Source of the DNA: DASRLE01 sp964558455
GTDB lineage: Bacteria; Verrucomicrobiota; Verrucomicrobiia; Limisphaerales; Palsa-1400
Length of the DNA stretch: 14,691 nucleotides
Reading direction: 5' to 3'
Assembly (NCBI GenBank): GCA_964558455.1
Contig: CAZLEE010000105.1
Coordinates: 1-14,691 of the forward strand
Shown here one piece after another: positions 6,987 to 14,691 of the stretch. The notes beneath the pieces are model-generated. The model saw only the letters and a program-made list of their open reading frames with translations, was not told where the DNA came from and did no database searches. The stretch's first letter is position 1; each line of letters starts with the position of its first letter. The translations under genes and the position numbers were made by a program.

Positions 6987-7025
6987 TTACGCCAGCATAA
7001 TTCAAAATCCAATCCAATCGACATT

Positions 7026-10000
7026 ATGAGAAAACAAAAAAGTCAGAAACCAAATGGGCATTGGGCAACTGCCCGCCGCTCGTCCGTGCTGATGCGGTCG
7101 TTCTGGACGGCATTGTGGTGCGGCGGCTGTCTGCTGGCCGCAGTGGCCGCGCAGGCGCAGGCGCCAACGAACCAGTTGCATTTCGCATTCACGGATCCAA
7201 CCGGAACCACGACTGTCATCAGCGACACGAATCTCAATCCCGGCGCGTTGCAAGCCACGCTGACGATGTACAATCCGGCCGGAACGACGGCTGTGGACCT
7301 GCATGGCGCAGTTGGCACGGGAGTGACCAACTTGACGGCGGTTGATACGAACCGGGCGATGGACTTTACCTCGGACGTGACACCCACCCAGGTGGATCAA
7401 CCCGCTGGCAACACCACCGGCAAAACGGAGGGCAATGCGGTGGTGGCGGTGGATGTGGGCGACACCACGCTGGGCGCCAACTTGGGAGTGGGGGGGGTGA
7501 TTAGTAATTTCGTTATCTCAATGTGGTTCAACCAGGCGGCGATGATGCCCTCCGGCGACGAAACCGGGCCGCGCCTGTGGATTCTTAACGCCACTAGCGG
7601 CTCCGCCGGCGGCGTGGATTCGGGCGGTTCGGCCAACAGTCTGGGCTTGAAGTTCCAGGCCAACAACCAGCTCTATTTCCAGTTCGGTACCGATACCGCG
7701 ACATTGGGCCCGGCGTTGGGCAGTCCGTTCCCGACGAACGAGTGGCTGTTTGTCGCCATCACATACGACGGCACAAACGCATCGATGTACTATGGCACGG
7801 CTTCGGCTTCCGCCCAAGTGCTGGCCACGGCTTCGAGTCCTGGCCGGTCGATCAACTTGGGCGGCAGCGCCACGCTGTCGATCGGCAATCGCCACTCGTC
7901 CACGGCAAACCAGCGCGGATTTGACGGCTGGATCAATGACTTTCGCATTTACTCGGGTGGTGTGCCGACGGCGGCCCTTGTTGAAAGCATTCGAACCTCG
8001 GCGGTGGGAAGTTCGCTGGTCATCAGCGGCGTCTATCCGGACGGCTCCTCACTCATGCAGGATACGAATACCTTGACGTTCAACGTTAGCTCATCATCCT
8101 CTACCATCACCAACGTGGACGTGGTGCTGAACGGCATTGACGTTTCCTCGCGTCTGGTAACTTCGGGGTCGGCAACCAACCTGAGCGTGAGCTATACCGG
8201 CCTGACTCCGAACGTGCCGGTGAACACCGCAGTGATCACGGCTTGGGCCGATGGCTTCACCAATGCGGTGACCACGACGTTCGACACGTTCAGCGCGACC
8301 AACTTCATCGTTGAGGCGGAGGAGTTCGATTTCAACGGCGGGCAGTTCATTGACAATCCCGATTACACCGACGGCAATCCGCCGGACACCAATAGTTATT
8401 ACGGTCTCGATAGCGTGGAGGGAATTGACACGCACAAAAGCAAAAACAGCGGCACAGCGACGGGCTGTTACCGCGCCGGGCAGGGAGATGGCACGAGAAC
8501 GCAGACCGGTGTTGCCAGTGGCGAGCAATCTTGGCCGAAGTTCGCAAATCTGGTGGACGCCTCCGGCAATGCCATCGTCGGGCACATCGTGGGCGACTGG
8601 GCGGCCGGCGAATGGCAGAATTACACCAAGACGTTTCCGGCGGGAAAATACAATGTTTACGCGCGGGTTTCCGCGTCGGGAAACGCGATTATTACGCTGG
8701 CCCAAGTAATCAGCGGGCAGGGCACCACCAGTCAGACAACCACCAACTTGGGCACTTTCACCTTTACGGACACGACCTACAGCCTCTATATGTACGCTCC
8801 GCTGATCGACAGTCTTGGAAATCTGGCGGTGGTGAACCTGTCCGGTGTCAACACGGTGCGGGCCACCACCAGTGGCGATGCCAACGCGGACTTCTACATG
8901 TTCGTGCCGGCCAACACCAACCTTCCGGTGGTCAGCAACGCCTATCCAGACGGGCAGTACTTGTTTGAACCCACCAACAGGCTGGTGTTCACCGTTTCCT
9001 CCCCGGTCACAACCATCGCCACGAGCAACATTCAGCTCACGTTGAATGGCACCAATGTCTCCTCGCAGTTGGCGTTTAGCGGCGGCCCTTCCACTTGGAA
9101 TGTGAGCTACCCCGGACTGCAAGAGAACCAGACTTACAGCATGAAGATCAGCGTGGTGGACAACTTGGGCAACCCGATTCACGACTCGACCACCATCGAC
9201 ACATGGAACCCGGTCCTGCAGGTCGAGGCGGAAGACTTCGATTTTAGCAGCGGCCAGTTTATTGATAACCCCGTCCCGACCACCGGGGCGGAATCAGACA
9301 GCTATTACGATATGGTGGGCTCGATGGGGGTTGACGAGTTCAATCAAAACGCCGCACCGCCATACGCCGGGGCCAGCGCGTACAACTATCGGCCGTACGA
9401 TCCCGTGGCCACACCTCCAGTAATGGACACTACCCGGCGGCAGTTTGTCAACGGCGCTCTGGACTACTTCGTGGGCGACCTGAACCACAATTACTGGCAA
9501 AATTACACGCGGACCTGGCCGGCGGGAACGTACAACATTTATGGCCGCATGGCTTCAGGCGCCAACAACGGGAATTATCACGAAACTTGGCAAACGGTCA
9601 TTGCCGGCTGGGGAACGACGAGCCAGTTGACGCGCAACGTCGGCACGTTCACGATTCCGACCACTAATGGTTATTCCGCGTATATGTATGTGCCGCTTAT
9701 AGACCAGTTCGGCAACTACGCGCAGGTGACGATGGGTGGTACGAACACGTATCGGGCACTGGAGTTGACCGATTCCGGCACCTCCGGCCTGAACATAAAC
9801 TTTTACATGTTGGTCAATCCGCGAACTGACCGGCCGCGCATTGATAATGTGTATCCCGACGGATCAACGCTCCAGCAGGGAATCGGGGCACTGACCTTTT
9901 CGGCCAGCAGTCCGACGTACGGCTTGAACACGACGAATATCCAGGTGGTTTTAAATGGAACCAATGTTTCGTCCCTTCTCACCTTTACAGGTTCATCCAC

Positions 10001-10970
10001 CAACTGGAGCGTGAGTTATCCCGAGCTGATACCCAACCAGTCTTACACCGCGGTAATCACCATCACCGACGCGGATGGTCAGGTCCACAGCACAACGGTG
10101 GCGTTTGATACTTTCAGTGCGACCAACTTCACTTGGGAGGCGGAAGACTGGGACTTCGACCCGAATAACAGCCCTGTGTCGAACGGCACCGGCCTGCGTT
10201 TCATCGACAATCCTGTTCCGACCTCCGAGCCAGCGACGAACAGCTACCTGTGGCAGGTCGGCGACTGGGACATTGATGAGTCGTCCCTTTTTGGGACGGT
10301 TGTGGGCACCTATGTGTATCGTCCGTCGGACCTTGTTTCCACGGAAGTCACCAGCGATACGTTGCGCGCAAAGTATCTCAACGCACAACTGCAGAGTGAC
10401 GATCCCGGCATTCATGACTACGACGTTGACTATTACGTCAATGGCGGTTGGATCAACTATACGCGGACTTTCCCCGCGGGCCAGTATTACGTTTATGCGC
10501 GCTTATCCGCCGGACATGGCGCATTCAACCTCACCTGCTCGGAGGTGAAGGGCGGCGCAGGCACCACCGGCCAGACAGTGCAGCAACTGGGCAATTTTAT
10601 TGGGACGGGCAATAGTTTCAATACATGGCAGTACGTGCCGATGATCAATACCAACACCGGTTTCATAGAGCAGGTGACGTTAAATGGCGTTGAAACACTC
10701 CAGATGACGGGTGACAACAACGAGAACGCCAACTTTTACATGCTCGTACCCGTGCCACAGGAGAACCTCACGGCTGCGTTGGATGGAGACAACATCATCC
10801 TATCCTTCCCTGCGGCGGTCGGCTTCAACTATTCAGTCCAGTATAAGAACAACTTGAGCGATCCGGCGTGGACACAACTCGGATCAACGGTGGCGGGCAA
10901 CGGAACGACATGCGCCGTTTCGGACCCAGCGACTAAGGGCCATCGTTTTTATCGGTTGAATTATCAATAG
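7026..10970 (+). CDS. large secreted modular protein: LamG-like domain plus three Ig/CBM-like modules
   Basis: A 1314-residue exported protein, probably glycan-binding or structural. A long basic N-region and hydrophobic core (about residues 24-45) end in AAQAQA, a good signal-peptidase site; M23 is an alternative start. Residues 48-325 form a LamG/concanavalin-like domain (ISMWFNQ at 164-170, WLFVAITYDGT at 240-250, FDGWINDFRIYSGG at 299-312). Three modules follow at about 331-632, 633-933 and 934-1245. Each has an Ig-like part opening with YPDG and including VLNGTNVSS-type strands, then a CBM6/35-like part opening with EAE(D/E)-type sequence and FIDNP. It carries a core such as WQNYTRTWPAGTYNIYGR and closes on NFYMLVP. 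A C-terminal domain (1246-1314) ends FYRLNYQ. No catalytic residues were identified. The prepilin-like gene follows by 65 bp. No Shine-Dalgarno sequence precedes the ATG. Confidence 0.93.
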   Translation: MRKQKSQKPNGHWATARRSSVLMRSFWTALWCGGCLLAAVAAQAQAPTNQLHFAFTDPTGTTTVISDTNLNPGALQATLTMYNPAGTTAVDLHGAVGTGVTNLTAVDTNRAMDFTSDVTPTQVDQPAGNTTGKTEGNAVVAVDVGDTTLGANLGVGGVISNFVISMWFNQAAMMPSGDETGPRLWILNATSGSAGGVDSGGSANSLGLKFQANNQLYFQFGTDTATLGPALGSPFPTNEWLFVAITYDGTNASMYYGTASASAQVLATASSPGRSINLGGSATLSIGNRHSSTANQRGFDGWINDFRIYSGGVPTAALVESIRTSAVGSSLVISGVYPDGSSLMQDTNTLTFNVSSSSSTITNVDVVLNGIDVSSRLVTSGSATNLSVSYTGLTPNVPVNTAVITAWADGFTNAVTTTFDTFSATNFIVEAEEFDFNGGQFIDNPDYTDGNPPDTNSYYGLDSVEGIDTHKSKNSGTATGCYRAGQGDGTRTQTGVASGEQSWPKFANLVDASGNAIVGHIVGDWAAGEWQNYTKTFPAGKYNVYARVSASGNAIITLAQVISGQGTTSQTTTNLGTFTFTDTTYSLYMYAPLIDSLGNLAVVNLSGVNTVRATTSGDANADFYMFVPANTNLPVVSNAYPDGQYLFEPTNRLVFTVSSPVTTIATSNIQLTLNGTNVSSQLAFSGGPSTWNVSYPGLQENQTYSMKISVVDNLGNPIHDSTTIDTWNPVLQVEAEDFDFSSGQFIDNPVPTTGAESDSYYDMVGSMGVDEFNQNAAPPYAGASAYNYRPYDPVATPPVMDTTRRQFVNGALDYFVGDLNHNYWQNYTRTWPAGTYNIYGRMASGANNGNYHETWQTVIAGWGTTSQLTRNVGTFTIPTTNGYSAYMYVPLIDQFGNYAQVTMGGTNTYRALELTDSGTSGLNINFYMLVNPRTDRPRIDNVYPDGSTLQQGIGALTFSASSPTYGLNTTNIQVVLNGTNVSSLLTFTGSSTNWSVSYPELIPNQSYTAVITITDADGQVHSTTVAFDTFSATNFTWEAEDWDFDPNNSPVSNGTGLRFIDNPVPTSEPATNSYLWQVGDWDIDESSLFGTVVGTYVYRPSDLVSTEVTSDTLRAKYLNAQLQSDDPGIHDYDVDYYVNGGWINYTRTFPAGQYYVYARLSAGHGAFNLTCSEVKGGAGTTGQTVQQLGNFIGTGNSFNTWQYVPMINTNTGFIEQVTLNGVETLQMTGDNNENANFYMLVPVPQENLTAALDGDNIILSFPAAVGFNYSVQYKNNLSDPAWTQLGSTVAGNGTTCAVSDPATKGHRFYRLNYQ
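8016..10760 (+). repeat. three tandem coding repeats of about 900 bp
   Basis: The Ig-like plus CBM-like modules of the large secreted protein lie at about 8016-8921, 8922-9824 and 9825-10760. Shared landmarks recur in order in each: YPDG, a linker into the acidic EAE motif, FIDNP, W-(Q/I)-NYT-(K/R)-T-(F/W)-PAG, GTT-(S/G)-Q, and a final FYM-(F/L)-V. The linker FDTFSATNF is identical in modules 1 and 3 but uses different codons, so the duplication is old and the copies are held together by protein-level selection. Confidence 0.85.
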
Positions 10971-10989
10971 CAGGCGGGAGAATGCGGTT

Positions 10990-11010
10990 GCCGCCGAGGG
11001 TAACGGCGGC
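10990..11010 (+). terminator. GC-rich hairpin after the large secreted protein gene
   Basis: GCCGCCG (10990-10996) pairs perfectly with CGGCGGC (11004-11010) around a 7-nt loop, 19 bp past the stop codon at 10968-10970. The nearest T-rich tract (TTTTA) comes 16 bp after the stem, so this is not a textbook intrinsic terminator. It may attenuate transcription into, or set mRNA stability between, the large-protein and prepilin-like genes. Confidence 0.3.
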
Positions 11011-11035
11011 GGCGGCCGGCGTTCATTTTAAAGTT

Positions 11036-11878
11036 ATGAAAAAAAAGTCGTCAGTAGAATCAACCGGACTGTGTCGTTGCCGGCGGGGTTTCACCCTCAT
11101 CGAACTCCTCGTGGTCATTGCGATTATAGCCATCCTCGCGGCCATGTTACTCCCGGCCCTGGCCAATGCCAAGGAACGCGCTGCTCGCGCCAGGTGCATG
11201 AGCAACCTGCGCCAATTGTCGATCAGCATGACTGTTTATGCCGGAGATAATCTGGATTACGTTATTCCAGCCAAGCCTGTCAATAACGATAATCCGCCTA
11301 CTCCGCCATTTGTGCAATTCGCCATCAATGCTGTCAATACGAACGCGGTTAAATCGGCAGGCGTTCCACTTCAAACCAACAGTCCCAGTGTCTGGTGCTG
11401 TCCCAACATTCCCGGATTGCCCTATCCCGATCCCAATAATGATCAATGGGTTATTGGTTGTCAGTATTTCGGCGGGATAAGTGAATGGTCACCCAACGAT
11501 GACCTTGGACTCATACCAGGAACCCATAGTCCCGTCCAGCTCGCAAAATCTCAGCCGTATTGGTGCCTGGCGGCTGATTTGGTAGCCAAGATTAATGGCA
11601 CTTGGGGCGGTATCGACACCGACCTGCCCGCCGGTTGTCAGGCTTCCTGCAAGTATATCCCGCAGCATAAAGCCGGCAACCATCCCTATCCTGAGGGCGG
11701 CAATGAAGTGTTCGTAGATGGTTCGGCCAAATTCTGTCAAGTTCAGACAATGTACCAATTCACGACTTGGGGCGCCTCCTCTCGGCAGTTTTGGTTTTAT
11801 CAGAGTCTGGCCGACATAACAACCCCCTCTGTCCTCCTGCATATCAACACTCTCAAGTGGCAAACCAGCGATCAGTAA
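11036..11878 (+). CDS. type II secretion prepilin-like protein (DUF1559-type)
   Basis: A 280-residue protein with a class III prepilin leader. RRGFTLIELLVVIAIIAIL gives a prepilin peptidase site between G18 and F19 with the conserved Glu at mature position 5, followed by the N-terminal pilin helix (AKERAARARCMSNLRQL). The C-terminal part carries the DG-type motif EVFVDGSAKF near residue 230, typical of DUF1559/H-X9-DG proteins common in Planctomycetes and Verrucomicrobia. I chose the ATG at 11036 because it leaves a short basic leader. An in-frame ATG at 10982 would add 18 residues encoded across a GC-rich hairpin. In these phyla such genes occur in many copies beside secreted-enzyme genes. 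A role in exporting or displaying the upstream 1314-residue protein is plausible but inferred. Confidence 0.9.
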   Translation: MKKKSSVESTGLCRCRRGFTLIELLVVIAIIAILAAMLLPALANAKERAARARCMSNLRQLSISMTVYAGDNLDYVIPAKPVNNDNPPTPPFVQFAINAVNTNAVKSAGVPLQTNSPSVWCCPNIPGLPYPDPNNDQWVIGCQYFGGISEWSPNDDLGLIPGTHSPVQLAKSQPYWCLAADLVAKINGTWGGIDTDLPAGCQASCKYIPQHKAGNHPYPEGGNEVFVDGSAKFCQVQTMYQFTTWGASSRQFWFYQSLADITTPSVLLHINTLKWQTSDQ

Positions 11879-11942
11879 AAATCGCGGTAATTCTACGCTC
11901 TCATCTGATCAGTGGCGCACTTCAGACCTTATATCATAACTT

Positions 11943-12353
11943 ATGACGCGAAGGCAAAGAGTTGGGTGTTTGTTTAGCCGGGGAATGACCGCGACCGTAT
12001 TGATTATTCTTAGTGTCGCAATAGCTGGTTCCACACGGGCAGAGGAGCCGTTCAACCCGCGAGACTACTATGACTGGAAAATCTGCATGTGCTATCACCC
12101 GAAATATATGTGGGTTCGGGGCTGCCAAGTGCCATCGGAAACCAAGGGACGATATTATGATTGGGAAATATTCAATACGCCGTTTGTCACCCATGTCGAA
12201 TTCCCTAACACCCTATTGCACTGAGGACCAAGTGGTTGAAAATATAGTTTCAAGCTGGCGGATGACGGTAAATCTTGGTACGGCTGTGGGTTTTATGTTT
12301 TTCATGAACTGCCATGTGGCCGGTTTTCATCAAATTTCCAACCCTTTTTTTGA
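11943..12353 (+). pseudogene. broken small secreted-protein gene
   Basis: An ATG at 11943 opens a 93-codon frame with a clear signal peptide (hydrophobic core about residues 16-29, likely cut after STRA at about 33). The mature part includes FNPRDYYDWKICMCYHPKYM and a related segment GRYYDWEIFNTPFVTHVEF. The frame stops at TGA 12222-12224, continues GPSG to another TGA at 12237-12239, then reads 37 protein-like codons (KLADDGKSWYGCGFYVFHEL and on) to TGA 12351-12353. That two stops occur in one frame with coding-like sequence on both sides suggests a decayed gene. The first 93 codons alone could still make a small secreted protein with a few cysteines. The family is not recognised. It takes up most of the 499-bp gap before the GH3 gene; nothing else was seen there. 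Confidence 0.5.
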
Positions 12354-12377
12354 ATTCCTGTGGGATGGTAGTGAATT

Positions 12378-14456
12378 ATGCGCAAAAATATATTCGTAAA
12401 TCTGTTTGTTGCCGGTCTTTTGATTGGCGGAACCGGCCTTCGCGCCAAGGACTGCGATGCTCGCGCTCGCGAACTGGTCGGTAAGATGACATTGCCGGAG
12501 AAAATCAAGGAACTTCACGGGATTCGGGACGCCAGGCATTTCCGGTATGTTCCCCCAATTCCGCGGCTGGGCATTCCCGCTTTGCATGTTGCCAACGGTC
12601 CGGCCGGGGTCGGTCCGGCCGGTGACAAGCCGCAGAAGCCCGCGACGGCCCTGCCCGCGCCGATTTCGCTGGCGGCGAGCTGGGATGTCGCGCTGGCAAA
12701 ACGCTATGGCGTCATCATCGGCAGGGAAGGGAAGGATTTGGACGAGGATTTGCTTGAAAGTCCCGACATCAACATTGCGCGCGTGCCTCAAAACGGCCGC
12801 ACGTTTGAAGCCTTTGGCGAAGACCCTTGCTTAGTCGCGCAAATGGGAGTGGCCGAGATTTGCGGCATTCAGAGCGAAGGCGTCATTGCCAATGTCAAGC
12901 ATTACGCCGCCAATAATCAGGAAACCAGCCGCTCCAAGGTCAACACAATCGTTGACGAACGCACCCTGCGCGAGATTTATCTCCCCGCCTTTGAAGCCGC
13001 CGTAAGGGAAGGCCGCGTCGCGTCTTTGATGGGCGCCTACAATAAAGTCAACGGCGCTTACTGCTGTGAGAATGCCGGACTATTGGAGCAGATACTCAAA
13101 GAGAATTGGGGCTTCAAAGGGTTTGTCACTTCGGATTTTGGGGCGGTTCACAGCACCGCTCCCTCCGCGCTGGCCGGATTGGACTTGGAAATGCCGACCG
13201 GAAAATACTTTGGCAGCAACCTGGAGGCGGCGGTTGAATCCGGCCGGGTGCCCATGTCTGTCATAGACGACAAGCTAATCCGGCGTTTCCGAACCATGAT
13301 GGAGTTCGGGTTTTTTGATCATGCTCCAAAATCAAAACCAATTCCCGTTCACAAAGACGGCGTTGAAGCGAGGCTTCTCGCCGAAGAGGGAATGGTTTTG
13401 CTTAAAAACGCCGGGAATGAATTGCCTCTCGATCCAAAAAGTCTGCGCCGCATCGCTGTCATTGGACCCTTTGCCGCCAAAGCCGCAACCGGCGGTGGCG
13501 GCAGTTCCCAGGTGGCGCCGCTTTATACAGTCGCTCCCGTGGATGGCATCCAGCAACGTGTTGGTCCGAAGGCCAAAGTCGCTTTTGCAGATGGCAAAGA
13601 TGTGCCGGAAGCCGTTGCCCTCGCCAGAGCTTCCGACGTGGCGGTTGTCATGGTGGGAGACGGGGAGACTGAGGGACGGGATCATTCCCTGGCGCTGAGC
13701 GGGAATCAGGATGCGTTGGTCGAAGCGGTGGCGGCGGCAAATCCGCGCACGGTGGTGGTGCTCAAAACCGGCTCGCCGGTATTGATGCCGTGGGTGGACA
13801 AAGTGCCCGCCATTTTGGAAGCTTGGTATCCGGGGGAAGAGGATGGCTGTGCCGTCGCCGCGGTTCTATGCGGAGACGTCAATCCTTCGGGGAAACTGCC
13901 CATTACTTTTCCCCGGTGTCTGGCCGACCTTGCGGCCAACACGCCTGAAAAATATCCGGGCACTAACAACGTGGTGCGTTATTCGGAAGGGGTTTTTGTG
14001 GGCTATCGCCATTTCGACGCCGAAAACATCGAGCCGCTTTTCCCGTTTGGCCACGGTTTATCCTACACCGCCTTCGCCTATAAAAATTTGTCCGTCAGCT
14101 CCAAAAACCTTTCTGCCGGCTCCCAATCCGGGGGAACGCTGGCAATTGACTTTGAGGTTGCCAATACCGGCAAAAAGTCCGGCAAGGAGGTGGCGCAGGT
14201 TTATGTTGGATTTCCTTCCACGTCCGCCATACCGCAACCGCCAAAGCAGTTGAAAGGTTTTGAAAAAGTCGCCTTGCGGCCAGGCCAGACCCGTCGCGTT
14301 CATTTGACGATGGACGCCCGTTCATTCTCCTATTGGGACATCAATTCTCATGATTGGAAAATCCTGCCGGGAACCTATCACATCATGATCGGATCATCTT
14401 CACGCGCCATTCAACTGCAAGCCAGTTTGCAGGTCAACTGCCGTGAAACCCATTGA
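12378..14456 (+). CDS. secreted glycoside hydrolase family 3 beta-glycosidase
   Basis: A 692-residue GH3 enzyme, which by family releases terminal beta-linked glucose, xylose or similar sugars with retention. A signal peptide spans about residues 1-23. The (beta/alpha)8 domain (about 35-310) has PRLGIPALHVANGPAGV, NGRTFEAFGEDP, the substrate-binding KHYAANN (174-180), and the nucleophile D253 in GFVTSDFGAVHST. The alpha/beta sandwich domain (about 330-515) has LLKNAGNELPL and GDGETEGRDHSLALSGNQ, where E432 is the likely acid/base by position. After FPFGHGLSYT (555-564) comes a fibronectin III-like domain (about 585-680). Length and domain order are normal for three-domain GH3 enzymes and no key residue is missing. 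The MFS transporter starts 21 bp downstream, suggesting co-transcription. Exact substrate is not readable from sequence. Confidence 0.95.
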   Translation: MRKNIFVNLFVAGLLIGGTGLRAKDCDARARELVGKMTLPEKIKELHGIRDARHFRYVPPIPRLGIPALHVANGPAGVGPAGDKPQKPATALPAPISLAASWDVALAKRYGVIIGREGKDLDEDLLESPDINIARVPQNGRTFEAFGEDPCLVAQMGVAEICGIQSEGVIANVKHYAANNQETSRSKVNTIVDERTLREIYLPAFEAAVREGRVASLMGAYNKVNGAYCCENAGLLEQILKENWGFKGFVTSDFGAVHSTAPSALAGLDLEMPTGKYFGSNLEAAVESGRVPMSVIDDKLIRRFRTMMEFGFFDHAPKSKPIPVHKDGVEARLLAEEGMVLLKNAGNELPLDPKSLRRIAVIGPFAAKAATGGGGSSQVAPLYTVAPVDGIQQRVGPKAKVAFADGKDVPEAVALARASDVAVVMVGDGETEGRDHSLALSGNQDALVEAVAAANPRTVVVLKTGSPVLMPWVDKVPAILEAWYPGEEDGCAVAAVLCGDVNPSGKLPITFPRCLADLAANTPEKYPGTNNVVRYSEGVFVGYRHFDAENIEPLFPFGHGLSYTAFAYKNLSVSSKNLSAGSQSGGTLAIDFEVANTGKKSGKEVAQVYVGFPSTSAIPQPPKQLKGFEKVALRPGQTRRVHLTMDARSFSYWDINSHDWKILPGTYHIMIGSSSRAIQLQASLQVNCRETH

Positions 14457-14477
14457 CCGCCGCACCCCGAAAATCCC

Positions 14478-14691
14478 ATGCTAACCTCCGTGCCGCCCAC
14501 GCTCAAGGCTGCCGTTCCAGACGCCGCGCCCCCGGTCGCGGCCGGCAGCGGCAATTACCGCTGGTTCATCTGCGCCCTGCTCTTTTTCGCCACCACCATT
14601 AATTATGTTGATAGGCAGGTGCTGTCCCTGTTGAAGGGAACGCTGGACCAGGAGTTTCACTGGACGAACGAGGAATTCGGCATGGTCAACG
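14478..14691 (+). CDS. MFS transporter, ACS/ExuT-like, N-terminal part only
   Basis: The window's right edge cuts this gene after 71 codons. After a Pro/Ala-rich cytoplasmic N-terminus of about 23 residues comes the first transmembrane helix, YRWFICALLFFATTINYVDR. The INY-x-DR signature at its end marks the anion:cation symporter (ACS) family of the major facilitator superfamily, whose bacterial members include hexuronate and sugar-acid carriers such as ExuT. The following QVLSLLK and WTNEEFGMVN also fit. The ATG at 14478 lies 21 bp after the GH3 stop with no Shine-Dalgarno sequence, consistent with a shared transcript and with uptake of a sugar or sugar acid released outside the cell. Substrate assignment is inference. 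Confidence 0.85.
   Translation, partial: MLTSVPPTLKAAVPDAAPPVAAGSGNYRWFICALLFFATTINYVDRQVLSLLKGTLDQEFHWTNEEFGMVN

Larger units (their letters stand above)
6638..7025. promoter_or_regulatory. 388-bp divergent intergenic region
   Basis: This stretch separates two genes read away from each other, so it must carry the control signals for both. Two inverted repeats are visible, at 6749-6776 and 6959-6986, plus a weak minus-strand promoter candidate at 6781-6809. On the plus side, CATAAT at 6996-7001 could be a -10 box but has no convincing -35 partner. No open frame here has protein-like features. The first 100 bp or so beside the toroid gene are GC-rich, and the middle is AT-richer. Confidence 0.6.

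Noticed and set aside
6973..7001. Plus-strand promoter using CATAAT at 6996-7001
   Set aside because: The -10 match is fair but the hexamer 17 bp upstream (CCAACA) matches TTGACA at only half the positions. Noted in the intergenic entry but not called.
7026..7160. Twin-arginine signal in the large secreted protein
   Set aside because: ARRSSVL lacks the usual hydrophobic residues at the right spacing and the rest fits a Sec signal peptide.
8094..9182. A 362-codon minus-strand open frame inside the large secreted protein gene
   Set aside because: It is antisense to a repetitive GC-rich gene. Its His/Arg/Gly-rich composition and lack of domains mark it as a shadow.
8016..10760. CRISPR array or short tandem repeats
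   Set aside because: The repetition here is of about 900-bp coding modules diverged at DNA level. No short direct repeats with regular spacers were seen anywhere in the window.
12222..12239. Possible selenocysteine or recoded TGA in the small secreted-protein gene
   Set aside because: Two close TGAs, no visible SECIS-like stem just after them and no recognised selenoprotein family. TGA is also the ordinary stop of the GH3 gene next door, so decay is simpler.
12301..12353. Possible terminator from GCCATGTGGC and the later T run ahead of the GH3 gene
   Set aside because: The stem would be only 4 bp and lies far from the T run, so it would not form a stable intrinsic terminator.

Overview
This window looks like a chromosomal segment of a heterotrophic Verrucomicrobiota bacterium, or a close PVC-group relative. 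Three things suggest this. A DUF1559-type prepilin-like gene directly follows a large secreted modular protein. Secreted proteins end in a short domain finishing F(F/Y)RL plus three residues. Start codons generally lack a Shine-Dalgarno sequence. I infer this from protein style; no 16S or other marker gene is present.

Left end (1-1215): the 5' part of an IS630-family transposase (minus strand, cut by the window edge) has its outer end near 1020. It abuts the decayed 3' end of a secreted-protein gene. About 400 bp without a convincing gene follow (1216-1622), marked by a 22-bp near-perfect palindrome at 1421-1442.

Minus-strand block (6637 down to 1623): a secreted alpha/alpha-toroid-like protein, possibly a glycoside hydrolase; a stop-riddled gene relic; a membrane sensor histidine kinase; and a NarL/FixJ response regulator. 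The kinase's periplasmic region looks like a Y_Y_Y domain split by a carbohydrate-binding-like insert. The four are collinear and may be co-transcribed, although gaps of 334 and 115 bp leave room for internal promoters.

Divergent region (6638-7025): a 388-bp intergenic stretch with a 9-bp inverted repeat placed like an operator just after a weak minus-strand promoter candidate, and a second stem-loop just ahead of the plus-strand gene.

Plus-strand block (7026-14691): a 1314-residue secreted protein (LamG-like domain, then three copies of an Ig-like plus CBM6/35-like module, then a C-terminal domain); a prepilin-like protein; a broken small secreted-protein gene; a secreted GH3 beta-glycosidase; and the start of an MFS sugar-acid transporter (ACS/ExuT-like), 21 bp after the GH3 stop. 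Together the genes suggest a carbohydrate-degradation locus. A surface or secreted protein binds glycan, the toroid protein and GH3 enzyme cleave it, the MFS carrier imports a product, and the two-component pair may sense it. The link between the pair and its targets is inferred from gene order only. No CRISPR array, tRNA or rRNA was seen.
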